A stretch of 60,235 nt of DNA, taken from NCBI GenBank assembly GCA_937870915.1, contig CALMZQ010000129.1:1-60235 (forward strand), read 5' to 3'. Of the stretch, positions 1-7,526 are shown piece after piece. Position 1 is the stretch's first letter, and each line of letters begins with the position of its first letter. Position numbers and translations under genes: made by a program. The DNA is from an uncultured Ignavibacteria bacterium. GTDB taxonomy: Bacteria > Bacteroidota > Ignavibacteria > Kapaibacteriales > Kapaibacteriaceae. The notes below the pieces were generated by a model. That model saw only the letters and a program-made list of their open reading frames with translations, ran no database searches and was not told where the DNA came from.

Positions 1-180
1 GTGACGTCGGGAGCCTTACTCTCCCGGAGTGACGTCGGGAGCCTTACTCTCCCGGAGTGACGTCGGGAGCCTTACTCTCCCGGAGTGACGTCGGGAGCCT
101 TACTCTCCCGGAGTGACGTCGGGAGCCTTACTCTCCCGGAGTGGCGTCGGGAGCCTTACTCTCCCGGAGTGACTCCCGAC
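1..180. repeat. Tandem array of a 28-bp unit containing a hairpin
   Basis: Six head-to-tail copies of a 28-bp unit start at 1, 29, 57, 85, 113 and 141; the sixth has GTGGCG for GTGACG. Each unit carries CGGGAG - CCTTACT - CTCCCG, a 6-bp stem with a 7-nt loop. The array closes at about 169-180 with ACTCCCGACGT, the reverse complement of the unit's ACGTCGGGAGT edge, so the whole block is bracketed by inverted ends. There are no spacers, so it is not CRISPR. The same unit recurs at about nine other intergenic sites in this window. Confidence 0.95.
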
Positions 181-236
181 GTAAATTATGGGTGTATATG
201 ATGTCGGGTAAGAATGTACTATCTACGGTCAAGCGT

Positions 237-1565
237 ATGAAACACTTCGTCGTTATTGCGATCTCACTCGTTGGAGCATACCTACAGGGAATGGCACAAG
301 CGCCGGTCTTTGATCTGGAGTGGACCACGCTTGGCAGGGTAGAAATGCTTCAAACAAACTATGGGATGTGTGGCTTTGAGCCCACCGAGGGTAGCCCAGG
401 ATTGTTCTACCCTCGAACGAGTGGCTGGCAGTACTTATTCGCGAGCGGACTATGGCTGGGTGGTTATGTACGCGGCTATGACGATTTACGGGCAAGAGTG
501 ATCCCCACCTATGTACTGACGACGGGGCTTGGTTCGGCGGTCCCTGGTGAGCTGCGGAATGGACGACTGGTCCGACCAGATCTCGCTGACCAGTATCAGA
601 TTCATCGACGTATTGAAAACGGTGTTGAGGTGCTCTCGAGCAGGTATCATCTTGGTGATACAACACGCTATCAAACAACTACACAAGGTTTCATTCGAGG
701 ACTTTCCGATCTGGATGTGCGTGAGTGGACCTATACATTTGATGACGAGAACATGACCGACGTTGTCGTTCGTAGGCATGAGTTCATCAACACTGGGGTG
801 GATACGATCTTCGGCTTCATTCCTTCGTGGGTTCTCGATCCAGACGTGGGTGATCGGATCAATCCTCAACAGGCCAGTTTACGTGATCGACATCGAGTAA
901 TCTTGCTCGATCAACAGACGGTCTTCTACACGGCATTCGATAATGACGAGTCACGCACCGGTGAATTCGGATTTGTGGTATTGGAATCGCCCCCTGACTC
1001 CTACACCCAAACCGTTGATGACAAGCTTTTCGATGATGATCCACAAGAGCATTTCTCGCGATACGAGAAGATGTCGAACGGAAAGTATCTCAGTGACCTT
1101 GGCCCGACGGACATCTCAGCCATCTATTCGATGAGTGCAGAGGGGGCTTTTGAGCCCGGTGATACACTTCGCTACACCAGTGCATTTGTTATGATGTCGG
1201 CAACTGACCGGCAACAACGCATGGCTAATGGTGGACTAAATTCCATCCGTGACTTCTATGCCGATGCTGCCACGCGCATTCGTTCGTGGATGGTGGATCT
1301 TCCATCATCCATAGGTGAGGTACAACCATCGCGGGATGAGATCATCATCACACCACATCCCGTTGCTGATCAATGGACGATACAAGCCACACCAGGCAGC
1401 TCGTGGGAAATCAGCATCTATAACATCAACGGCATGCTCATTCATCGCACCGCGTCGATGAATGACGGCATGGCTGTTGGTCCGGCCCTACCCACCGGTA
1501 TCTATCACGTGGTGCTTCGTTGTGGAGAGAAGGTACTCTCAACAACGATCACGAGCGTGCGTTGA
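237..1565 (+). CDS. Secreted T9SS type A sorting-domain protein
   Basis: A 442-aa exported protein of unknown role. The open frame runs up into the repeat array, but the ATG at 237 is chosen because it starts a clean signal peptide (MKHFVVIAISLVGAYLQGMA). The body has no enzyme motif I recognise. The last ~75 residues form a T9SS-type sorting domain: P-HPVADQW, a beta-rich stretch with SIYNINGMLIHR, then LPTGIYHVVL and a final basic TSVR. It is therefore predicted to cross the outer membrane by T9SS and be surface-anchored or released. It is convergent with the barrel gene at 1615-2415, with a 28-bp-family repeat filling the gap. Confidence 0.85.
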   Translation: MKHFVVIAISLVGAYLQGMAQAPVFDLEWTTLGRVEMLQTNYGMCGFEPTEGSPGLFYPRTSGWQYLFASGLWLGGYVRGYDDLRARVIPTYVLTTGLGSAVPGELRNGRLVRPDLADQYQIHRRIENGVEVLSSRYHLGDTTRYQTTTQGFIRGLSDLDVREWTYTFDDENMTDVVVRRHEFINTGVDTIFGFIPSWVLDPDVGDRINPQQASLRDRHRVILLDQQTVFYTAFDNDESRTGEFGFVVLESPPDSYTQTVDDKLFDDDPQEHFSRYEKMSNGKYLSDLGPTDISAIYSMSAEGAFEPGDTLRYTSAFVMMSATDRQQRMANGGLNSIRDFYADAATRIRSWMVDLPSSIGEVQPSRDEIIITPHPVADQWTIQATPGSSWEISIYNINGMLIHRTASMNDGMAVGPALPTGIYHVVLRCGEKVLSTTITSVR

Positions 1566-1616
1566 TCCCGGAGTGACGTCGGGAGCCTTACTCTCCCGGA
1601 GTGACGTCGGGAGTCT
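1566..1616. repeat. 28-bp family repeat between convergent genes
   Basis: About 1.8 copies of the 28-bp hairpin unit fill the whole gap between the stop of the plus-strand secreted protein and the stop of the minus-strand barrel. The right edge (GTCTAG) supplies the minus gene's TAG stop at 1615-1617. The inverted repeats and the convergent position suit a bidirectional transcript-end hairpin, although there is no T-run. Confidence 0.9.
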
Positions 1617-2415
1617 AGAGGTAAACCCGCATGGCTATGGACAATTCAAGCGCGTTCACGCGCATGGCATACGTAGAGCTTATGTCCGTAAGTCCAAGTC
1701 GATAACGTAGGGTGCTGAGGAACTCCACGTCTTCCAGCGCCAGCAAATACTCTACCCCGGCAAAGGCTGTTGCCGTCACAGATGCAACACCCTCTATCTC
1801 ACTATCGGGCTTTACCGAGGTTCGACCGTCGCTTGAGATTTCACATTCCGGACAGAATGACGGGTCGAATGAAGCGTTCAACGGGTACACCAAATGTGCC
1901 GATTCGGTCATCGTTGAAGTGAGGATCAGACCGAAGGAGCCCCCTATCGACACAGAGAACGGAGTGTTGCCGATTCTGATGATCAGGGAAGGGGCTAGGT
2001 CGAGCACAGAATAGCTTACACTGCCACTCTGGTCAATGGTGGAGTAAACGGTATCTCCGCTTTCGTCAAGCGATGGAAGGAGAACATTGGTCTTTGATAG
2101 ATCTACTCGGGAGGTAGAATATGTCAGACGCAGGTCCAACGAGCGAGACCACGACGGATCGGTACTCAACGGCAATCCAACATCAACACCGATCAACCAC
2201 CCCAGAGCCGACTGGTTTTCGTAAACGGCGCCAGTGCCATGGTTGGTGTCGGCAGAGATCTTCGTAGAGCTACTAAATGTGTTGCTCGTTGCACCAGCAA
2301 CAAGTCCGATGCTCATTCTTGATGTGCCTTTTGCAGGCTCCGGCACGTTGGACTGCGCGCTTGCCACGAGAGAGAACACAGTGCACAATACACAACATAC
2401 GATCAGTGGAATCAT
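1615..2415 (-). CDS. Outer-membrane beta-barrel protein (paralog 1)
   Basis: 266 aa. The ATG at 2415 is chosen over an upstream one because it begins a signal peptide (MIPLIVCCVLCTVFSLVASA). The mature part alternates polar and hydrophobic residues in short strands with repeated Gly and aromatic residues, as in small PorT/OmpA-like barrels, and ends in MRVYL, a plausible last strand. It has a FDPSFCPECE segment with a CxxC pair. The next gene upstream (2518-3318) is a clear paralog of identical length, 266 aa, with the same CxxC segment, so this is a tandem duplication with a 102-bp gap. The substrate or role is unknown. Confidence 0.75.
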   Translation of the reverse strand: MIPLIVCCVLCTVFSLVASAQSNVPEPAKGTSRMSIGLVAGATSNTFSSSTKISADTNHGTGAVYENQSALGWLIGVDVGLPLSTDPSWSRSLDLRLTYSTSRVDLSKTNVLLPSLDESGDTVYSTIDQSGSVSYSVLDLAPSLIIRIGNTPFSVSIGGSFGLILTSTMTESAHLVYPLNASFDPSFCPECEISSDGRTSVKPDSEIEGVASVTATAFAGVEYLLALEDVEFLSTLRYRLGLTDISSTYAMRVNALELSIAMRVYL

Positions 2416-2517
2416 CCTATCCTCATTTGATGAATTCAGCAATATGTCACGAAATGTGCAGCAATCGCGCCGCACACCAACCGTTCCCACGGTCTGTTGT
2501 TGGGTAAAGGGGCTGAC

Positions 2518-3318
2518 CTATAGAAAAACGCGCATTGCAATCGCGAGCTCAAATGCGTTCACCCGCAAACCATACGTTGTGCTAACGTCTGTAAGTCCGT
2601 AACGATAGCGCAACGAACTCACTACCTCTGCAACTTCATTGACTAGCCTGTATTCTAGGCCTGCATATGCAGTGGCGGTCCACTTGACAATTCCATCTAT
2701 TGCGCCCCTTGACAATACCAGAGATCGGCCCTCATCGTAGTACTCACACTCCGGGCAAAATGTTGGATCAAACACTGCGTTCGGAGGTTCAATCATATGG
2801 AGCGTTCGTAGGAGTTCTGACTCCATGATGTACCCAATTGATGCCCCAAGTGAAACGGATAACGGGGTTTTGCCAATGCCCAACAAGATTGCGGGTGCGA
2901 CTTCAACAGTAGAGAAGCTTACCGAACCCCGCCATTCGCTAAATGAATAAACAACCTCCCCATTTTCATCCAGATACGGCAGGCGATCACCTTCCCTGTA
3001 CAGTGCCGCTAGAGATTGTACATACTGGGTACGCACGTCTAGCGACCACGGCCACGTCTCGCTGCTCGATAGGGGAATGCCCAAATCAATCCCAAGAACA
3101 CGACCTTCATCTGACTGCATCTCATAGTCCGGACAATTACAATCTCCCGGCTCAACAGTGATTGGCGTGGAACTTTGAAACGTGTTGAATGTAGCTCCTC
3201 CTACAAACCCGACACTTACTCTTGCGGCCGCGACTGAAGTATCATGAACAACGCCATAGGCAAGGTTGGTTGCTGCAATGAGTGTAGCAAGAAGCAAGAG
3301 CGCAAAACATCTGGTCAT
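2518..3318 (-). CDS. Outer-membrane beta-barrel protein (paralog 2)
   Basis: 266 aa with a signal peptide (MTRCFALLLLATLIAATNLA). It shares with the downstream gene the SVGFVGGATFNTFQSSTPI-type first strand, the FDPTFCPECE CxxC segment, a SLRYRYGLTDVSTTY block near the end and the terminal MRVFL. An additional CNCPDYE lies near the N-terminus. It is first in the pair and divergent from the large Asp-box gene starting at 3500, so the 181-bp gap should hold both promoters; I could not identify them confidently. A small outer-membrane barrel of unknown function is the safest reading. Confidence 0.75.
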   Translation of the reverse strand: MTRCFALLLLATLIAATNLAYGVVHDTSVAAARVSVGFVGGATFNTFQSSTPITVEPGDCNCPDYEMQSDEGRVLGIDLGIPLSSSETWPWSLDVRTQYVQSLAALYREGDRLPYLDENGEVVYSFSEWRGSVSFSTVEVAPAILLGIGKTPLSVSLGASIGYIMESELLRTLHMIEPPNAVFDPTFCPECEYYDEGRSLVLSRGAIDGIVKWTATAYAGLEYRLVNEVAEVVSSLRYRYGLTDVSTTYGLRVNAFELAIAMRVFL

Positions 3319-3499
3319 CTAAAGGACCCAACGTCGGAGTGTTGATTGAGACGGTACGTTATACAAGTCACAAATAAAGTATGTGCTCCGGAATCAGAAC
3401 CGGATGAAGACAAAGGTATGCAGAAGCCCCTTTGAGCCAGAGCGTTGTATGTTCGCTGACAAGTTGTGTATGTTAATTGTTCAGTGAAAGGGGTTAGGC

Positions 3500-6133
3500 A
3501 TGAACAGATCAATTCTTGCGCTTTGTTGCTGCCTTGTGCTCGCAGCGCCACAAAGTATTGCGCAACAGCCAGAGTGGCTTTTTCAGATACCAAAGTACGG
3601 CCGTCTGAAAGGGGGCACTGGGTACATGAATGTTGATCGTACACGATCGACAGTCCTCTTCGACGGTGGTGCTTACGATACGTATGCTACGTCGGATGGT
3701 GGCCAAACATGGCGGACGATCTTCGACATAAAGATGTTCTTCATCGATGTAGCAACAGAGTGGACCATTGACTGGTCAGGCAAGTGGTATTTCGTTGGCA
3801 ACGTATACATGAAGTTTCCCATTAATCTGGTGTCGGAAGATGGCGGTAACACAATTCGGTACCTCGTCAAGGACACAAGTGATGTTGGTTTCAACGGTCG
3901 CTATGAACTTCGAGCAAAGTACATCCAACCTAGCACCGTCATCTTTGATATCATGAATAATAGCCACCCATTTGATGGCGCAAACATTTCCTGCGACGCT
4001 GGTGATACATGGAAGAACGTGAGGTGGCCATCGATTGTCTATAACTCGATGATGCTTGCGCCTACGCGTCCGGGATACTTCGGCATGGTGGACAGTGAGG
4101 GGATGACCATCGAAGTTGATGCTTGTACTGGGGAACAAACATCGACGCGGATCGACAGTAAATCTCAATGGGTGCAACTGCGGAACGGTACAGTGATTCA
4201 GATCGGCAATCGCGGTGGTGTATCGATCGGACCTCGCAGCACGCTTGCTTTTCGTACCGATACAGCATACAATGCGCCAGGTGATACGGTCTCTCGCAAG
4301 ATCGTCTGTCAATACGTTGGTCTTATCAACGACTCACTCGCGCTTGTTGTTGGTCGATACGGTGAAGTATGGACAGTGGGACATGATGCTGTACTTACGG
4401 CGCATTACCTGCCGAAACGCTACACAGCGTATCAGCAGGTTACGGCTGTTGGTTCGTTCGGTGATCGACTACTCGTGAAGACCTATATCCCCGAGGGTAA
4501 TGCTGCTGCGGGCACTGTCTATACAATGATCAACACTGCAACCGGAGAGACCACCATCCATGAGCGTCCCGCCAGTGTGGAATATTTCTCGTTTATCGCT
4601 TCTCTTGATCGATACCAGATTGTACCTGTGAGTGATAGCGTGTGGTACGGTGGATTCCAATCTGGCGAGCTGCTCATGACCACCAATGCTGGCAGCACAT
4701 GGAAGCTCGTGTCGAATATTAATCCCGATCCGCAATGGGGTGAGCGCTATATAGGTGTATCGCGCCTCTATCCGCGAGGCGATGGATCAATGGCATTATT
4801 GAGTGAACACGGACGTGTGATGCTGAATGAGCCCGGCATGAACTCGTGGGACATTGTTGTGTCGGGTCCGTTCCTGCACAAAATCAAGCTTTCACAGAAT
4901 ACCACGCAACAGATCACAAGAGGGTCACTCTTGTTCGGACCAGACGCCTATCGTCAGTACCGACATCGCTACGGTCCATCACAACTCTACTTTGCCCATC
5001 CGGATACAATGTGGGTCACCGGTGACGTGGTGACACGATACGCGTCGAATGGCTCATTTATCGATACGGTGCTCCCTCGCAAGTCGCGCTTCATCAAGCA
5101 GCTGTCGCCCAGGATCATTGTATCAGCCATGGATTCTGTGTACTTCTCGTTCAATCAGGGCAAGGAGTGGGTTTACGTAAGCAACACGATGCCGGTGCTC
5201 GTACGGGGGAACGATACTTCACGCGCAGCAATTGGTGACATGATTGTAGCTAACGACGGGGCCATCATCGCCGGGTTGCGTGGAATGCGCATCTATGATC
5301 TCGACAGTGGTAACCAACACGCTCCCCGAGATACCACACCGGGTGGACTCGTCATCAGTACGAACGATGGCAATACGTGGGAGCGCATTCCAAGCACCAT
5401 CGACACATCGCTGTACATCTCGTCACTGTACAAGACTCCTACGGGCACATTACTCTGTCTTGCTGCCGAAGTCAACATCGATCCGTGGTACATCGATGAA
5501 TTCAGTGGTGAGTACCGCCGTCATACAAGCCTTTCTCTCAACTGGAATAACCGAGATTATCAACTCGACCAATCATACATCTACCGATCGACCGATAATG
5601 GTCGCTCGTGGACTCGAGTCTTCATCTTTCCCGACCGTCAGGCCTTGGGTGACACAGAGATCCGCTTTATCGAAATGCCCGACGGACGTGTGATGGCACT
5701 CCATCCAGACTTCGGTGTTGCGATCAGCGCAGATGACGGGAAGCGATGGGCAGTGGGCGATCCACTCAACATTGGCAATCCCGAGATCAACGACATCGTG
5801 TTCACTCCCGACGGCTATGCGCACCTTGCGACGTCCGAAGGCTACGCCCGCATGCGCACCGACGACATCGTCAGCGTTCGCGACGGTCACGGCCGTCCGA
5901 CGGATTCCGATCTTACCGTGTCGCTCTCGCGTGATGGTCGGTTGAACGTCTCATCGACGCGCGACATTTCGGCGCTGAACGTGTACGGGATCGATGGCTG
6001 CTTGATCACACAAACGCGGGGTGTTGCGCCGCAACTCACTGCTGATCTCTCCTCGGCACCAACCGGAGCCTACGCCATTGAAGCACTGATCAATGGAGTG
6101 CCCGTACGCCGTATGGTGGCGTGGGTGAGGTGA
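3500..6133 (+). CDS. Large secreted Asp-box (BNR/sortilin-like) T9SS protein
   Basis: 877 aa. AAAGGGG lies about 9 nt before the ATG and the signal peptide is MNRSILALCCCLVLAAPQSIA. Repeated Asp-box motifs (S-x-D-x-G-x-T-W type) are visible: TSDGGQTWRT, TTNAGSTWKL, STNDGNTWER, RSTDNGRSWT and SADDGKRW. These predict a beta-propeller fold like sortilin/BNR proteins. The last ~70 residues form a T9SS sorting domain (LNVYGIDGCLITQTR, then SAPTGAYAIEALINGVP). Three more Asp-box proteins lie at 52-60 kb. In this phylum such proteins are surface or secreted; no sialidase catalytic residues are evident, so enzymatic activity should not be assumed. Confidence 0.85.
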   Translation: MNRSILALCCCLVLAAPQSIAQQPEWLFQIPKYGRLKGGTGYMNVDRTRSTVLFDGGAYDTYATSDGGQTWRTIFDIKMFFIDVATEWTIDWSGKWYFVGNVYMKFPINLVSEDGGNTIRYLVKDTSDVGFNGRYELRAKYIQPSTVIFDIMNNSHPFDGANISCDAGDTWKNVRWPSIVYNSMMLAPTRPGYFGMVDSEGMTIEVDACTGEQTSTRIDSKSQWVQLRNGTVIQIGNRGGVSIGPRSTLAFRTDTAYNAPGDTVSRKIVCQYVGLINDSLALVVGRYGEVWTVGHDAVLTAHYLPKRYTAYQQVTAVGSFGDRLLVKTYIPEGNAAAGTVYTMINTATGETTIHERPASVEYFSFIASLDRYQIVPVSDSVWYGGFQSGELLMTTNAGSTWKLVSNINPDPQWGERYIGVSRLYPRGDGSMALLSEHGRVMLNEPGMNSWDIVVSGPFLHKIKLSQNTTQQITRGSLLFGPDAYRQYRHRYGPSQLYFAHPDTMWVTGDVVTRYASNGSFIDTVLPRKSRFIKQLSPRIIVSAMDSVYFSFNQGKEWVYVSNTMPVLVRGNDTSRAAIGDMIVANDGAIIAGLRGMRIYDLDSGNQHAPRDTTPGGLVISTNDGNTWERIPSTIDTSLYISSLYKTPTGTLLCLAAEVNIDPWYIDEFSGEYRRHTSLSLNWNNRDYQLDQSYIYRSTDNGRSWTRVFIFPDRQALGDTEIRFIEMPDGRVMALHPDFGVAISADDGKRWAVGDPLNIGNPEINDIVFTPDGYAHLATSEGYARMRTDDIVSVRDGHGRPTDSDLTVSLSRDGRLNVSSTRDISALNVYGIDGCLITQTRGVAPQLTADLSSAPTGAYAIEALINGVPVRRMVAWVR

Positions 6134-6145
6134 TGAACCCGGCGC

Positions 6146-6172
6146 GCTCCCGGCACCCTTGGTGCCGGGAGC
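6146..6172. terminator. Strong GC stem-loop between convergent genes
   Basis: GCTCCCGGCACC - CTT - GGTGCCGGGAGC is a perfect 12-bp stem with a 3-nt loop, 12 bp after the stop of the Asp-box gene and 13 bp before the metK remnant on the other strand. There is no T-tract, so it may act as a bidirectional hairpin or processing stop rather than a classical intrinsic terminator. Confidence 0.7.
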
Positions 6173-6185
6173 CAATGAAGTGTAT

Positions 6186-6527
6186 CTATTCCGCTTCCCA
6201 TGAATAATGCCGATATCCACGCTCCTCGAAAGGTGCAATGCCAAAGTGTCCACGGCGTTCAGTGGCACCGTAGATCGGCGCACGCAGGTGTAACGTATCG
6301 ATGATGGCACCGGGCGTTAGAAGTGCTGCCGATACATCGGGAAAGCAGTATTCGATGCCGGTTGTGGGATCGTAGACACGGTAGGAGATGGGTTCGGCCT
6401 GACCTATGGCATAGGCGAGCTGCACCTGGATGCTCTGCGCTGACGGCTGTTGCGACAACGCTCGCAACGCTAACCACATAGCCATGTATGCTGCGCTGCG
6501 ATCTACCTTGCTTGGGTCCTTGCCGGA
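6186..6527 (-). pseudogene. 3' fragment of S-adenosylmethionine synthetase (metK remnant)
   Basis: The translated fragment starts with SGKDPSKVDRSAAYMA and continues through QVQLAYAIGQAEPISYRVYD, LTPGAIIDTLHLRAPIY and RRGHFG. These are hallmark segments of the C-terminal third of MetK, including the SGKDPSKVDRSAAY loop that closes the active site. The frame stays open up to 6737, but that part has no MetK resemblance, and the first two thirds of a ~380-aa MetK are missing. It cannot be an active synthetase. It is either a decayed duplicate or a fragment carried by recombination; a complete metK would be expected elsewhere in the genome. There is no good start codon at the boundary. Confidence 0.85.
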
Positions 6528-6838
6528 TAGATGGCACGGGGCATGCGCGTTGGTGTGTCGCGCGTATGCAGAAAGATTCATACGAGACCTCATCGTTTGC
6601 GGCAGTGCCACCGGATCGAACCGGTTGGTGGTCTTCGTAGGGCCGCATCCCTCAGACCGTCGTGATGAGAATGATTGAGTGCCAGTAAATGAGAAAGAAG
6701 AGACTACATTGTAATGCTCGTGCTTGGTGCCAGGCACCTAGGGTGTCGGGTGCGACAGGGTAACATTCGCGACACAATACGTCGCTTGGACCTTGATGTT
6801 TGTGATTCACACTCACATTCATGTAAAGGGGCAGACGT

Positions 6839-7300
6839 ATGACATCAATTCCAAACTGGGCCGTAGACCATGTGCAGCGTGTGCTGCGTGTTGGCGAAGT
6901 AACGCGATTTATAGGATCCGGGAGGCTTGATGCAGTGCCCCCTAGCGGCATCTTGGCCATGATCTATTGGGTCACGTACATCATTACAAACTACGTTGCC
7001 ATCTTCGTCACCGCCTTCTTCCGCAACCGTGCCGTAATCGTCATCACCGATCAGCGCGTGATCATCGTAAGCGAGCGGTCGTGGAAATTCCCATTCTGGG
7101 TGATCCCGTATTCCCAACGTCTCATCACCGAAACAATCGCCGTGGCCGACATCACAAGCCTGAGCACCGTCAGCGCAAAGTTCCTCTGGATCCTCAGCGC
7201 CAACGGCATCCAGCTCGAATGCGAATCCGGAACCTCACGCATCATCAACGGCCTCAAAGCCGCAACGTTGGATGAGGCAAAAGCATATGTAAGGGGCTAG
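6839..7300 (+). CDS. Membrane protein with bacterial PH-like domain
   Basis: 153 aa. AAAGGGGC precedes the ATG by about 8 nt. Residues ~38-60 form a hydrophobic segment (GILAMIYWVTYIITNYVAIF). The following VIVITDQRVIIVSE is the strand pattern typical of bacterial PH (bPH/YdbT-like) domains, where a T-x-x-R motif begins the domain, and EDITSLSTV-like strands follow. The role is unknown; bPH proteins are often membrane-associated. It is a single gene with no clear operon partner. The PH-like call rests on motif pattern only. Confidence 0.6.
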   Translation: MTSIPNWAVDHVQRVLRVGEVTRFIGSGRLDAVPPSGILAMIYWVTYIITNYVAIFVTAFFRNRAVIVITDQRVIIVSERSWKFPFWVIPYSQRLITETIAVADITSLSTVSAKFLWILSANGIQLECESGTSRIINGLKAATLDEAKAYVRG

Positions 7301-7526
7301 AGATGTCGGCCGATAACCAACAAACCCTGGTCTCGCCCCCTCACACAACAACATCAGTCAGATCCTCTGATACACAGAGGGGGTGGAGATCGAGGTAGGG
7401 GGCGTGGGCTGGCCTATCTACCTGATTGACTGTTTGTGCCCAATGTCATCCATCACTTGCTGCAGGTGTGAGAGGTCCTCGATGATGTAGTGTTGTTTGC
7501 CCTCGTCCTTCTATCTTACACGCACT
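7301..7526. other. Intergenic region, nothing recognised
   Basis: 226 bp between the PH-like gene and the DUF262 gene. It contains two copies of the ARGGGGC/GCCCCYT word (near 7337 and 7397) and no convincing gene, hairpin terminator or promoter. It marks the left edge of the defence island. Confidence 0.5.

Noticed and set aside
1-180. CRISPR array from six 28-bp direct repeats
   Set aside because: The units are contiguous with no spacers, and no cas genes are nearby.
128-236. Longer N-terminus for the first T9SS protein, reading through the repeat
   Set aside because: It would place repeat-encoded residues before a clear signal peptide; the ATG at 237 is better.
3500-6133. Sialidase activity from BNR repeats
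   Set aside because: Asp-boxes are structural; no sialidase catalytic Arg triad or FRIP motif is visible in any of the four proteins.
6528-6737. N-terminal part of the MetK fragment as a functional gene
   Set aside because: The open frame upstream of SGKDPSK has no MetK similarity and no plausible start.
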